A stretch of 34,306 nt of DNA from Marinibacterium sp. (GTDB lineage Bacteria; Pseudomonadota; Alphaproteobacteria; Rhodobacterales; Rhodobacteraceae). The notes under the pieces were generated by a model, which searched no databases, was not told the origin of the DNA, and saw only the letters and a list, made by a program, of their open reading frames with translations. A program made the translations under genes and the position numbers. Location: positions 1 through 34,306 of the forward strand of contig JAEPNQ010000041.1 in assembly GCA_017643305.1 (NCBI GenBank), given 5' to 3'. Of this stretch, positions 25,111 to 31,899 are shown piece after piece (the first letter of the stretch is position 1; every line of letters starts with the position of its first letter).

Positions 25111-25506
25111 TCATTTGAAACGCCCGCCGCGTTCGAGCACTTCGATCTCGTAGCCATCTGGATCGGCCACAAAGAAAAACCGCGCCACAATCTCGCCGGC
25201 GGGCGCAAATTCAACGAGCTTTCGCGGATTGAGCCCGGCAGCTTCAAAACGCGCGTGCTCACTGTCAAGATTGTCGACGGATACCGCCAAATGACCATAG
25301 CCATTGCCAAGGTCATAAGGTTCGGCCTGACTTTTGTTGATCGTTAGTTCGAGCTCAAACTCGCTTTCCGAGTTGCTGAGATAAACTAAGGTAAAGTCGG
25401 GAAAATCCAGACGATCTGCGATGGTTAGTCCGAAGGCAGTTTCATAGAAGGCGACAGACCGCGCTTCATCGAAAACCCGAATCATTGAATGAATGCATTT
25501 CGCCAA
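25111..25506 (-). CDS. VOC-family protein (glyoxalase I-like)
   Basis: A 131-residue vicinal-oxygen-chelate protein resembling lactoylglutathione lyase. Two beta-alpha-beta-beta-beta modules are visible: module one has HSMIRVFDEARSVAFYETAF and YLSNSESEFELELT; module two has GYGHLAVSVDNLDSE and FFFVADPDGYEIEVLER. Candidate metal ligands are His6, Glu in FELELT, His in GHLAV and Glu in YEIEV, the classic glyoxalase I quartet. It is the first gene of the operon with the GMC dehydrogenase subunits, 23 bp upstream of the small subunit. Two inverted repeats lie just upstream. It could detoxify an aldehyde made by the dehydrogenase; that link is inference. Confidence 0.88.
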   Translation of the reverse strand: MAKCIHSMIRVFDEARSVAFYETAFGLTIADRLDFPDFTLVYLSNSESEFELELTINKSQAEPYDLGNGYGHLAVSVDNLDSEHARFEAAGLNPRKLVEFAPAGEIVARFFFVADPDGYEIEVLERGGRFK

Positions 25507-25516
25507 TGTGACCCTC

Positions 25517-25536
25517 CCTTATTTTCAGTAATAAGG
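25517..25536. promoter_or_regulatory. inverted repeat overlapping VOC gene leader
   Basis: CCTTATT (25517-25523) and AATAAGG (25530-25536) form a 7 bp inverted repeat with a 6 nt spacer, 11 bp upstream of the VOC start. It includes the TAAGGGAGG ribosome-binding region on the minus strand, so a hairpin here would occlude translation initiation, or the repeat may be an operator. Confidence 0.45.
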
Positions 25537-25560
25537 AAGCGTAGCGTGGTCGTTTGGGTG

Positions 25561-25588
25561 GGCAGGTAGTATGGGTTTACTACCTGCC
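25561..25588. promoter_or_regulatory. 11 bp inverted repeat between RHH and VOC genes
   Basis: GGCAGGTAGTA (25561-25571) and TACTACCTGCC (25578-25588) are a perfect 11 bp inverted repeat with a 6 nt loop, 27 bp after the RHH stop and 55 bp before the VOC start on the minus strand. No T-run follows on the minus strand, so it may be an operator for the VOC-GMC operon or an attenuating/stabilising hairpin; on the plus strand TATTTT follows it. Confidence 0.5.
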
Positions 25589-25615
25589 TATTTTGTAAGC
25601 GTCCTGAAACAAGTG

Positions 25616-25909
25616 CTATTCGGCAGCAACAACTTCAGGTTCCGACACAGCAGACAGCTCAATAAACTTGAGACACGCGCAGCGTAGGAGCGAGGTAAAG
25701 TTTTCGGGTTCACCGCGCAACTCCAACACTTCGGAATGCAGGGTGGAAATGAAGATTGGCGCAGTCACACCATCATTTTCTGCAATCTGATCGATAACTT
25801 CCCAGAAGGCGTTCTCCAGCCGAATACTCGTACTTTGGCCATTCAACCGCAACCTTCTGGTCGTACTGGAATACCGCTCCGGCGCTTGATTGGCAAAAAC
25901 TTGACACAT
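25616..25909 (-). CDS. ribbon-helix-helix domain protein
   Basis: A 97-residue protein with the RHH_4-type domain common in alphaproteobacteria. The arm RRLRLNGQSTSIRLENAFW forms the ribbon strand and first helix; VIDQIAENDGVTAPIFISTLH continues the second helix, and FTSLLRCACLKFIE is the end of the domain. Such proteins bind DNA as dimers or act as aryl-sulfate-transferase-associated adapters in some genomes; function here is not known. ATG 25909 follows GGGAGGATGT. It lies upstream of, and on the same strand as, the VOC-GMC operon with two inverted repeats between, so it may regulate or be co-transcribed with that operon. Confidence 0.82.
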   Translation of the reverse strand: MCQVFANQAPERYSSTTRRLRLNGQSTSIRLENAFWEVIDQIAENDGVTAPIFISTLHSEVLELRGEPENFTSLLRCACLKFIELSAVSEPEVVAAE

Positions 25910-26239
25910 GACATCCTCCCAAATGCTTCCATGCTTGCTTGGCATCATTGTCCAATCTTAGAGCACTCTGTGAAAGGAAATCAACGGAAGTGCTGCCTAC
26001 CATTCCCAAGCAGTACCATAGGACAGGATTTGCCTGTCATTTCCGGACGAAACATTGATCCTACCCTGGAAGTTAAGCGACGCCTGAGGTTGGCTTTTGT
26101 AAAACAGAGGGCCGCGCGGACGGTCGCAAACTGCAGCCAGGCCGACGTTTGACAAAAAGATACAGGTGACCGGGGCGAACCCAAAGTGCCAAATGCTGCG
26201 AGGCGCATGAATGATGGCGACGCGCCTTGCACAGATTTT
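25910..26239. other. gene-free interval between RHH protein and hchA
   Basis: About 330 bp with no convincing gene. It must carry the RHH promoter (minus strand) and the 3' region of hchA. A short frame on the minus strand around 26070-26110 reads NLRRRLTSRVGSMF, which may be a fragment of a former gene, but it is too short to name. Confidence 0.4.
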
Positions 26240-27100
26240 TTATTGCATGCTCTTCAACAGGGTTTCCGTCGCGAGCCGTCCAAATCTGTTCGCCGCTTTG
26301 GGGTTTGCGCCCGAAATGAGACGACGGTCGATTTGGCATGTGGCGTCGGCTTTGGAATTGATGATTTCCACACCCGAAGCGTTCAGTTTCTCGCCAAATT
26401 TCCACGGCATATGGCCCGGCATGTAGCCGATCATCGGGGTTTGCTTGTCGACCGCATCAGGGAAGGCTGCGATCTTGTAGCCATTGTAAATTAATGACGA
26501 ACCATCACCTGCCGCAAGCAACGCAGCTGGTCCGTGGCAGATCGCCAGCGTGAAGAGGTCATGTTTATGCGCCCACCGCAATAGCCGTCCCAGGTCTTCG
26601 TTCTCAGGAAGACCCAACATCGCACCGTGACCACCTGGCAGGTAGACAGCCACGTAGGGCGCATCATCGGACATCGAATTTGCTACGAATTCAGCAAGAC
26701 TGCCCGGATTGGCGAAGGCATCGGCGTAGTCATGATAGAGCTTCATGACCGCTTCATCCTCGCGCGGCATAGCCCAGTCTTCGATGATTGCAGGAGCGCA
26801 GGTGGGCGTGACAATGTCAATCTCGAACCCGCCAGCCAGCAGGTGCAGCATAGGCAGGCCCATCTCAACTGGGTGGTTCCCTGTCGAAAACTTTTTGCCA
26901 TTGGACATGGTCATGTTGCGTTCTTCGGTACAGACCATCAGCACGCGCTTGCCGCCACCGGTGTAGGGGTTGGCATAGACCCCGCCGTCATAATCCGTCA
27001 TTGTGGACGTTGCGAGTTTCAAGGCAAGGGGTGAGGGCTGAAAAGCGCCATCCTCGGTCGGCGTGGGTGCGGCTTTGAACAGTTTTCGCAGAAAACTGAT
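26240..27100 (-). CDS. hchA: HchA/Hsp31-type DJ-1/PfpI protein (glyoxalase III / deglycase)
   Basis: A DJ-1/PfpI-superfamily protein very like E. coli Hsp31 (HchA), which converts methylglyoxal to lactate without cofactor and has holdase activity. Conserved segments: KFSTGNHPVEMGLPMLHL (metal-binding His and Glu), WAMPREDEAVM, LPGGHGAMLGLPE, the nucleophile elbow AICHGPAALLA (catalytic Cys), FPDAVDKQTPMIGYMPGHMPW. The first standard start is TTG 27022, but sequence upstream (PTPTEDGAFQPSPLALKLAT) aligns with the E. coli N-terminus (AFFPSEYSL), so the protein begins earlier. No ATG/GTG/TTG occurs there; ATC 27100, 7 nt after AGAGG, gives 286 residues (E. coli 283). ATT 27106 or CTG 27091 are alternatives. 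It follows the nitroreductase stop by 16 bp, forming an operon. Confidence 0.88.
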   Translation of the reverse strand: MSFLRKLFKAAPTPTEDGAFQPSPLALKLATSTMTDYDGGVYANPYTGGGKRVLMVCTEERNMTMSNGKKFSTGNHPVEMGLPMLHLLAGGFEIDIVTPTCAPAIIEDWAMPREDEAVMKLYHDYADAFANPGSLAEFVANSMSDDAPYVAVYLPGGHGAMLGLPENEDLGRLLRWAHKHDLFTLAICHGPAALLAAGDGSSLIYNGYKIAAFPDAVDKQTPMIGYMPGHMPWKFGEKLNASGVEIINSKADATCQIDRRLISGANPKAANRFGRLATETLLKSMQ

Positions 27101-27116
27101 AAGAATACCTCTGCGC

Positions 27117-27773
27117 TCAGGTGATTTCGGTCACGATTGCATCACGCGACTTGCGGACCTTGGGCATGGGCAAGAGCCAATCACCGGCTTCCTTGCGATA
27201 GCCCAACGGCATCAGAACGACCGAGCGCAAACCGCGTTCGCGCAGGCCAAGGATTATATCCACGGCATTTGGATCAAACCCTTCCATCGGCGTGCTGTCG
27301 ACCTCTTGCTCTGCGGCGGCAACAAGAGCAATGCCCAACGCGATATATGCCTGACGCGCCGCATGGGCATAGTTCACCTCGGCATCGCGCGGCAGATAGT
27401 TGGCCTTCAGATTACCGTAATATCCGTGGATCAGCGGCAGGTCGCCCCGGGCTTCCACATTCAATTGCGTAACCGTGTCGATACGATCTTCGGTGTAATT
27501 GTCCCAGGCTGCAAATACCAAGAGGTGCGAGCCGTCAATGATCGGAGTCTGCCCGGATGCTGCCTCTGCGATCTTTGCCCGGATTTCGGGGTTGGTGACC
27601 ACAATCAACTCAAACGGTTGCGTGCCGCTCGATGTCGGTGCCATGCGCACAGCTTCGATGATGGCATCGACCTTGCTTTGTGGAACAGATTTGCCAGCTT
27701 CCATTTTCTTGGTGGCGTAGCGCCAATTCAGGTGGTCTTTCAGTGTTTTTGCGGTCACGGTTGTTGATCCCAT
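27117..27773 (-). CDS. nitroreductase-family NAD(P)H oxidoreductase (NfsB-like)
   Basis: A 218-residue FMN-dependent nitroreductase that would reduce quinones, nitroaromatics or other electrophiles with NAD(P)H. It has the N-terminal phosphate-binding RYATKKM segment (about 18-24), APTSSGTQPFELIVV (family PSxxNxQPWxxIVV), the central ARQAYIALGIALVAAAEQEVDSTPMEGFDP and the C-terminal LMPLGYRKEAGDWL. Length is normal. It is transcribed divergently from an HxlR regulator with 81 bp between starts, a classical arrangement in which the HxlR protein senses electrophiles and represses the nitroreductase. The HchA gene follows directly. Confidence 0.92.
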   Translation of the reverse strand: MGSTTVTAKTLKDHLNWRYATKKMEAGKSVPQSKVDAIIEAVRMAPTSSGTQPFELIVVTNPEIRAKIAEAASGQTPIIDGSHLLVFAAWDNYTEDRIDTVTQLNVEARGDLPLIHGYYGNLKANYLPRDAEVNYAHAARQAYIALGIALVAAAEQEVDSTPMEGFDPNAVDIILGLRERGLRSVVLMPLGYRKEAGDWLLPMPKVRKSRDAIVTEIT

Positions 27774-27792
27774 TGTCAGAGCCCATGTTGAA

Positions 27793-27811
27793 CGGTATAA
27801 ATTTGTAACCG
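27793..27811. promoter_or_regulatory. imperfect palindrome, candidate HxlR operator
   Basis: CGGTATAAATTTGTAACCG is an imperfect 19 bp dyad (outer CGGT/ACCG and inner AA/TT pair) centred at 27802 in the 81 bp between the nitroreductase and hxlR start codons. Its size, AT-rich core and position fit a site for a winged-helix dimer controlling both genes. Confidence 0.45.
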
Positions 27812-27854
27812 ACTAACTAATGAGAACTGAGATCTACCGCAAGAAGGCACATTC

Positions 27855-28244
27855 TTGAGCCTTGGTCACAAATTGGGAACCGCCGTGCTGGACGATAAAC
27901 AATGCCCCGATTGCAAGCGTATCAACGAGGTTCTGTCCCGTGTCGGGGATCGATGGAGCGTCCTGGTTGTCATTTCGCTGGCCCAGTACGGGACGATGCG
28001 CTTCAACGAGATTAAGCGAAACCTGGGCATTTCGCAGCGCATGCTGAGCCTGACGCTGAAGGAACTCGAACGAGACGGGCTTGTAAACCGGACCCAGTAT
28101 CCCACGATCCCGCCCAAGGTCGAATATGAACTGACCAAGATGGGCCAATCGTTTCGCGAGCCGGTGAGTGCCCTGGGGTATTGGGCGTTGGAACACCTGA
28201 GCGAGATTGACGCGGCCCGGAAGGAATATGACATGTCGGACTGA
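27855..28244 (+). CDS. HxlR-family transcriptional regulator with CxxC
   Basis: A 129-residue winged helix-turn-helix regulator of the HxlR family (MarR-like). The body reads VLSRVGDRWSVLVVISLAQ, MRFNEIKRNLGISQRMLSL (recognition helix), LERDGLVNRTQYPTIPPKVEY and ELTKMGQSFREPVSALGYWA, all at family positions. Cys17 and Cys20 (QCPDCKR) sit where redox- or electrophile-sensing HxlR regulators such as YodB and HypR carry their reactive cysteine; two cysteines here could form a disulfide. The start is TTG 27855 with AGAAGG at 27842-27847; a GTG at 27885 is a less likely alternative. It is divergent from the nitroreductase-hchA operon, its probable target. Confidence 0.92.
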   Translation: MSLGHKLGTAVLDDKQCPDCKRINEVLSRVGDRWSVLVVISLAQYGTMRFNEIKRNLGISQRMLSLTLKELERDGLVNRTQYPTIPPKVEYELTKMGQSFREPVSALGYWALEHLSEIDAARKEYDMSD

Positions 28245-28551
28245 AGCCGGCCATGTCCTGAGAGCCGCGGTTTTCAAACATCGGACTGTCGGTCGTCAGA
28301 GTTTTCCGGAGCAAGCTGATAACTTTGATATTGTCCCTCTGGATGCTGAAGTTATGACTGAGCAATGACGCGGCACTCGCAATGTTCTACTATCGCCCGC
28401 ATCTCGTGGTTTACGGCAGGCAAGTTCAAGTAGCTTGCCGTCGTTCGCAGCGGTCAGGCGCTTAGCCCTCGGCCATAACAGATCGCGAACTTCACCTAAC
28501 AAGCGTTTGCTCCTAGCGGAAAACCAGAGAACCTCTGCCTAGTTGGGGCAC

Positions 28552-28602
28552 TTGCACAAAAGTCATTGAACGGCATTTGCACAAAATGCGCTGAATTTGC
28601 AC
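28552..28602 (+). repeat. iterated TTGCAC(AAAA) direct repeats
   Basis: TTGCACAAAA occurs at 28552-28561 and 28577-28586, and TTGCAC again at 28597-28602, start-to-start distances 25 and 20 bp. Short phased direct repeats 30-80 bp from a tRNA-like 3' end resemble integrase arm-type or excisionase sites at an attachment site. No integrase gene is present in the window. Confidence 0.55.
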
Positions 28603-28634
28603 GCTTATGCCCAATTGGCATTACGTTGAGGGAG

Positions 28635-28662
28635 TGGCGATCCCTGAAGGACTCGAACCCTT
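28635..28662 (-). other. tRNA 3'-end-like fragment, possible att site
   Basis: On the minus strand the last 28 bases read AAGGGTTCGAGTCC followed by TTCAGGGATCGCCA: a T-arm with canonical TTCGAGT loop, an acceptor 3' strand, a discriminator and CCA. The complementary 5' acceptor strand (GATCCCT) is not found at tRNA distance, so this is a 3' fragment only. Tyrosine integrases commonly leave such fragments at element ends. It is not identical to the 3' end of the tRNA-Arg at 31682. Confidence 0.5.
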
Positions 28663-29216
28663 ATGTTAATCACTTAAGGTTACGTGTGTGTGTAAAATGT
28701 GCCAAATCAGCCTTTTTGCATCAGGAAAAGTTCCCAACTACAGAAAAGTTAAATGCGTTCTGCAACACACATTAACGACTGGAGGAGAGAGCCAGGATGG
28801 CAGGGACCGTCGTTGCAAATTTTGGAAGCTATACCTCTAGATAGAAGCGTGCCAGAGGGGCCAGCTTGAGTTGGCTATCGTTTGTGGCCACATAATTAAA
28901 AACAGCGGACAGGTGCAGGCCCCGAAAACCATTCCGAAACACCTACTACCGAACCCAAACCTCATGGCCAAAAGGATGCCAGAGCCACCCTGGCACAGCA
29001 AGCCTAGACAGGACGGTCCGGCGCTGGCGGACTAGGGTGAGAAAAGGCAGAAGGAATCCCGGCCTTGGGGTTACGTGGTGCGGGTGCGCGACATTGACGT
29101 TCAGCGTTTACTACTGGTTGTGGTGATAGAGCCGGGAGCGGTCACACAACCTGAGACGCTAGGCATCGCTCTGGTTGCACGGGCTCATTACTCTGTTAGA
29201 AAAGAAGCTAAATCAT

Positions 29217-30278
29217 ATGGCAAAAAGAATGAATATGGACACCAAAGAGATTTTGCGAATTGCTGGCGATCATCTCGAGAAGATGAGTGGGCACGAGTTC
29301 GATGTTCTTACGGTCGAACCTCCGGTTTCACCCGAGGCCGCTGTAAATCTTTCGAAGATTATCTCGAAGCTGTCTCCGATTTTGGGGAACTTGATCGAGT
29401 TCAATGTCGTCGAATTTCTCGACAACCAAGAGGAGTTCAAAAGTCTAGGGACATGGAAGCGGCAAGATCCTGGATTTCCGGATGCGATTTTCGACGGAGT
29501 GACGCCTCAACCTGGCTTCGAGATAAAGGCCTGGTTTCCGCTCTCGACGGAAATCACGGCGAGATTCAAAGACAGCCAGAACCATTTCCTAAACGACAAC
29601 ACGAACGTTTGTATGCTGGCTTGGCTTCCAGAGAAGATACTTTATGGGAAGCCAAAAATTGTAGATGTGGTGATCGTTTCGGGGAGATCCGTAGCTAAAG
29701 CGAGAGATAATCACTATCATAACCCGCCACATTATATCGTTCTAGAACCAGAGAACACATCGAGCAGAACTAGCAATCTTCAGCAGACCAATACCAATGG
29801 CTATCGCATCCAAGACCCTACCGAAGATCAATTGCTCAAAGCTGAGGAATTGATCTCATCATGGGGAGATGATGGGCGATCTTATAAGCCCACCCCAGAA
29901 TACCAGTCAAAACTACGCGAGCTCATGAATATCTGCAATTATCGGCTCGATACGAATTACGCAAAGATGGATCGGATCGTCCATCCCGGGCTTGAGGCGT
30001 TCAAGGAGCGGGTTCTGTCAACGACCTTCGAGGGAATGACCGCGAAACAATGGGATCAGCTTTTCCGCCTGAGCTCCAAGGCCGAGGCGAAGCTTAGGAA
30101 GGCCGTCAGTGCTCTCGAGACAGCAGAGGAGAGGGGCGATAAGCGTGGCGTTCAAAAGGCCGAGCTAGAGATCAAAGCAGCCGAGAAAGCTGTCGACATA
30201 GCCGATGCCCGTGTAATACAGGTCCTCGAGGAGCGTCTCAACATCAAAGAAGAAGATGCTGACCAGCTTCTTGAATGA
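29217..30278 (+). CDS. putative type II restriction endonuclease (PD-(D/E)XK)
   Basis: A 353-residue protein I do not recognise to a named enzyme. It carries a convincing nuclease motif: PD at 88-89 in DPGFPDAIFDG, then FEIKAWF with Glu102 and Lys104, giving PD-x12-ExK, with STEITARFKDSQ just after. The C-terminal 80 residues are charged and helical (AEAKLRKAVSALETAEERGD then KAELEIKAAEKAVDIADARV), probably a coiled coil for dimerisation. ATG 29217 has AGAAG upstream; the open frame back to 29175 starts with TTG and looks non-coding. Its 3' end overlaps the 3' end of a convergent DNA methyltransferase by 35 bp, the typical neighbour, so the pair is read as a restriction-modification system. 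Site specificity unknown. Confidence 0.75.
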   Translation: MAKRMNMDTKEILRIAGDHLEKMSGHEFDVLTVEPPVSPEAAVNLSKIISKLSPILGNLIEFNVVEFLDNQEEFKSLGTWKRQDPGFPDAIFDGVTPQPGFEIKAWFPLSTEITARFKDSQNHFLNDNTNVCMLAWLPEKILYGKPKIVDVVIVSGRSVAKARDNHYHNPPHYIVLEPENTSSRTSNLQQTNTNGYRIQDPTEDQLLKAEELISSWGDDGRSYKPTPEYQSKLRELMNICNYRLDTNYAKMDRIVHPGLEAFKERVLSTTFEGMTAKQWDQLFRLSSKAEAKLRKAVSALETAEERGDKRGVQKAELEIKAAEKAVDIADARVIQVLEERLNIKEEDADQLLE

Positions 30279-31317
30279 TCCTTTCGAGTCCATAGTGGTA
30301 ATAGGTCGGGTCGATCTCCGAAGAGTAGGATCTCCGACCAAGCCTTCGCGCCGCAACTGAAGCAGAGAAGAGCCCGCCAAATGGCTCCCAGATAACTTCT
30401 CCTGAGCGAGTGGTCGCCTCAATCGTCCTCGACATAAGATCCAGCGGCTTCTGGTTGAGGTGCACGGCACGACCCGACGATCCGTTGGTCTTGATCCGCT
30501 CGGCGCCTCGAAGAGCAGGGCGGCTCCACACATTCGTCATGCCATGTGGGCATTCGAAGTGGGATCGAGTCTCCAGCCAGTCTTCAGCCGTCATCGGCTG
30601 TTGTCCGTCGGCCGAGAAATATGGGCGCCCCTCGGGACGGCCATGTTCGTTGGCATAATCGACGAGCATCTGGAATTTCTCGGTTGGCATCCAATACCAA
30701 AGGTGGCCCTGGTCAAGATACTTGCGTGTCGCCGCATCCGCGACACCACAGGCCTTGTTCGACTCTCGGACTGGAAGACCCGTGCGCTTCCACTCATCGA
30801 GAAGCCAGAATTTGATGTGCCGACCATCCATGACCGGCTCGCGGACATACTGGACGCAGACCTCTGACACGACGGGGAACCGCCGGATCTTCTTAGTGTT
30901 CACGTTGCCGGCGATATGTCCGAGGCCCTTGTCCCAAATATTGGCGTTGACGTATCGCCAACCATAGCGCTCCAGGACCGGATGAACTGTAGCCCAACCG
31001 ATCTCGCTGTTCCAGAACCAGAGCGATGTCGACCCTTTCGCCGCCGCTGACCAGGCGGCGATGTGAGGCTCATACCACTCTGGCATCCCGTTGTGGTCAG
31101 AGGTGTCGCCCTCGAAGCCCAACACCCCATACGCACCATCCGACACGATACAATCGGGGGCATCCCACATTGTGTAGAATGCAAGGCTATCGCCGAAATG
31201 GACCGACGTCGTTCCGTCAGTCCATTGAGGGTTCTCAGGAACTTCGTCACGCTTTACGGATCGGCCGCGTCCTACTGTCGATGTGGGAGTGCGTTTCATA
31301 GGGGGCAATTTATTCAT
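30244..31317 (-). CDS. DNA methyltransferase (beta-class amino-MTase, SDGAYG variant)
   Basis: A 357-residue amino-methyltransferase (N6-adenine or N4-cytosine). Motif IV comes first: CIVSDGAYGV with Ser59-Asp60-Gly61-Ala62-Tyr63, a variant of the usual (D/S)PP(Y/F). The C-terminal part has NQKPLDLM (288-295), motif I WEPFGGLFSAS (310-320) and SSEIDPTYY. The order IV then I is that of beta-class enzymes. The central region (HIAGNVNTKKIRRFPVVSEV) and 220-280 likely hold the target recognition part. I start it at ATG 31317, which has AAGGAAG upstream; ATG 31383 and ATG 31299 are alternatives. It would protect the site cut by the convergent endonuclease. Confidence 0.85.
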   Translation of the reverse strand: MNKLPPMKRTPTSTVGRGRSVKRDEVPENPQWTDGTTSVHFGDSLAFYTMWDAPDCIVSDGAYGVLGFEGDTSDHNGMPEWYEPHIAAWSAAAKGSTSLWFWNSEIGWATVHPVLERYGWRYVNANIWDKGLGHIAGNVNTKKIRRFPVVSEVCVQYVREPVMDGRHIKFWLLDEWKRTGLPVRESNKACGVADAATRKYLDQGHLWYWMPTEKFQMLVDYANEHGRPEGRPYFSADGQQPMTAEDWLETRSHFECPHGMTNVWSRPALRGAERIKTNGSSGRAVHLNQKPLDLMSRTIEATTRSGEVIWEPFGGLFSASVAARRLGRRSYSSEIDPTYYHYGLERIIQEAGQHLLL

Positions 31318-31681
31318 GACTTCCTTCTGCCAGACCAGAAGAACAAACGCGATACGAAAAAGCAGTTGATGTGCATTTGGCAAACTTTCTCCACATCATC
31401 TCGCGTCATGGACCTTGGAGTGTTGTCCATGGTCACGAACGAAGACAGCCTGTGATGCCTGATGAAAGGGCAATGAAATCCTGCGGGAAGCTGTGGCAAC
31501 TGGGAAGGGATAGCCGAAAAAACGGTAGGCGTCGGCGCAACTTCTAAACGTGAATTCTCCAGCTGAGCACGATACGTAGTGGCAAATCGGCATCAACGGA
31601 AAAACTACTCAATCATCGAAGCGTCATAGCGAATCTGCGATGACCAACCAAACTCATAACAATTTGTTCCAAAGGAAGGAA
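31318..31681. other. interval between methyltransferase and tRNA-Arg
   Basis: About 360 bp containing the methyltransferase promoter (minus strand) and the downstream side of tRNA-Arg. Short frames are present on both strands, but none has family features or a ribosome binding site. I see no clear terminator or repeat. Confidence 0.4.
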
Positions 31682-31757
31682 TGGCGCCCCGGGGAAGATT
31701 CGAACTCCCGGCCAACCGCTTAGAAGGCGGTTGCTCTATCCACTGAGCTACCGGGGC
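31682..31757 (-). tRNA. tRNA-Arg (anticodon TCT)
   Basis: A complete class I tRNA on the minus strand, 76 nt with CCA. The acceptor stem is GCCCCGG with CCGGGGC, the D-arm contains AGTGGATAG, the anticodon loop CTTCTAA gives anticodon TCT (AGA codons), the T-arm is GGGAG-TTCGAAT-CTTCC, and the discriminator is G. Its 3' end faces the restriction-modification genes, so it is a possible integration target, though no matching repeat is seen. Confidence 0.97.
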
Positions 31758-31899
31758 CTACGCGCTTACTACCATCTGACATTAGCCATTGGAAGGCAAA
31801 ATCCGCAGTAAGCCACTTGAATCGATAGCAATTTCGAGACCCAGATGCCCCCGCCGAGAGCATCATTGGCTTCAGGGCTGCTACAGGAATGTTCGAGCC

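Larger units (their letters stand above)
28245..29216. other. 972 bp gene-free boundary region
   Basis: No convincing gene on either strand. It contains a short inverted repeat (GGCAAG 28419-28424 with CTTGCC 28434-28439), the iterated TTGCACAAAA repeats and the tRNA 3'-end-like fragment listed separately, and from 28790 an unremarkable stretch leading to the restriction endonuclease start. Sequence character changes here from the GC-rich catabolic operons on the left to AT-richer accessory DNA on the right. Confidence 0.6.

Noticed and set aside
28296-28502. Minus-strand frame considered as a transposase remnant
   Set aside because: No transposase motif (DDE, HHEK) can be made out and flanks show no inverted ends.
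28566-28775. A 69-codon plus-strand frame across the direct repeats and tRNA fragment
   Set aside because: It crosses the tRNA-like fragment, has no ribosome binding site and the composition is not coding-like.
29075-29698. A 207-codon plus-strand frame overlapping the restriction endonuclease start
   Set aside because: Its second half is out-of-frame with the convincing PD-ExK gene and it shows no domain of its own.
28635-31757. tRNA fragment at 28635 and tRNA-Arg at 31682 considered as a matched attL/attR pair around the R-M genes
   Set aside because: Both start TGGCG and have similar T-arms but the sequences are not identical over a usable core.
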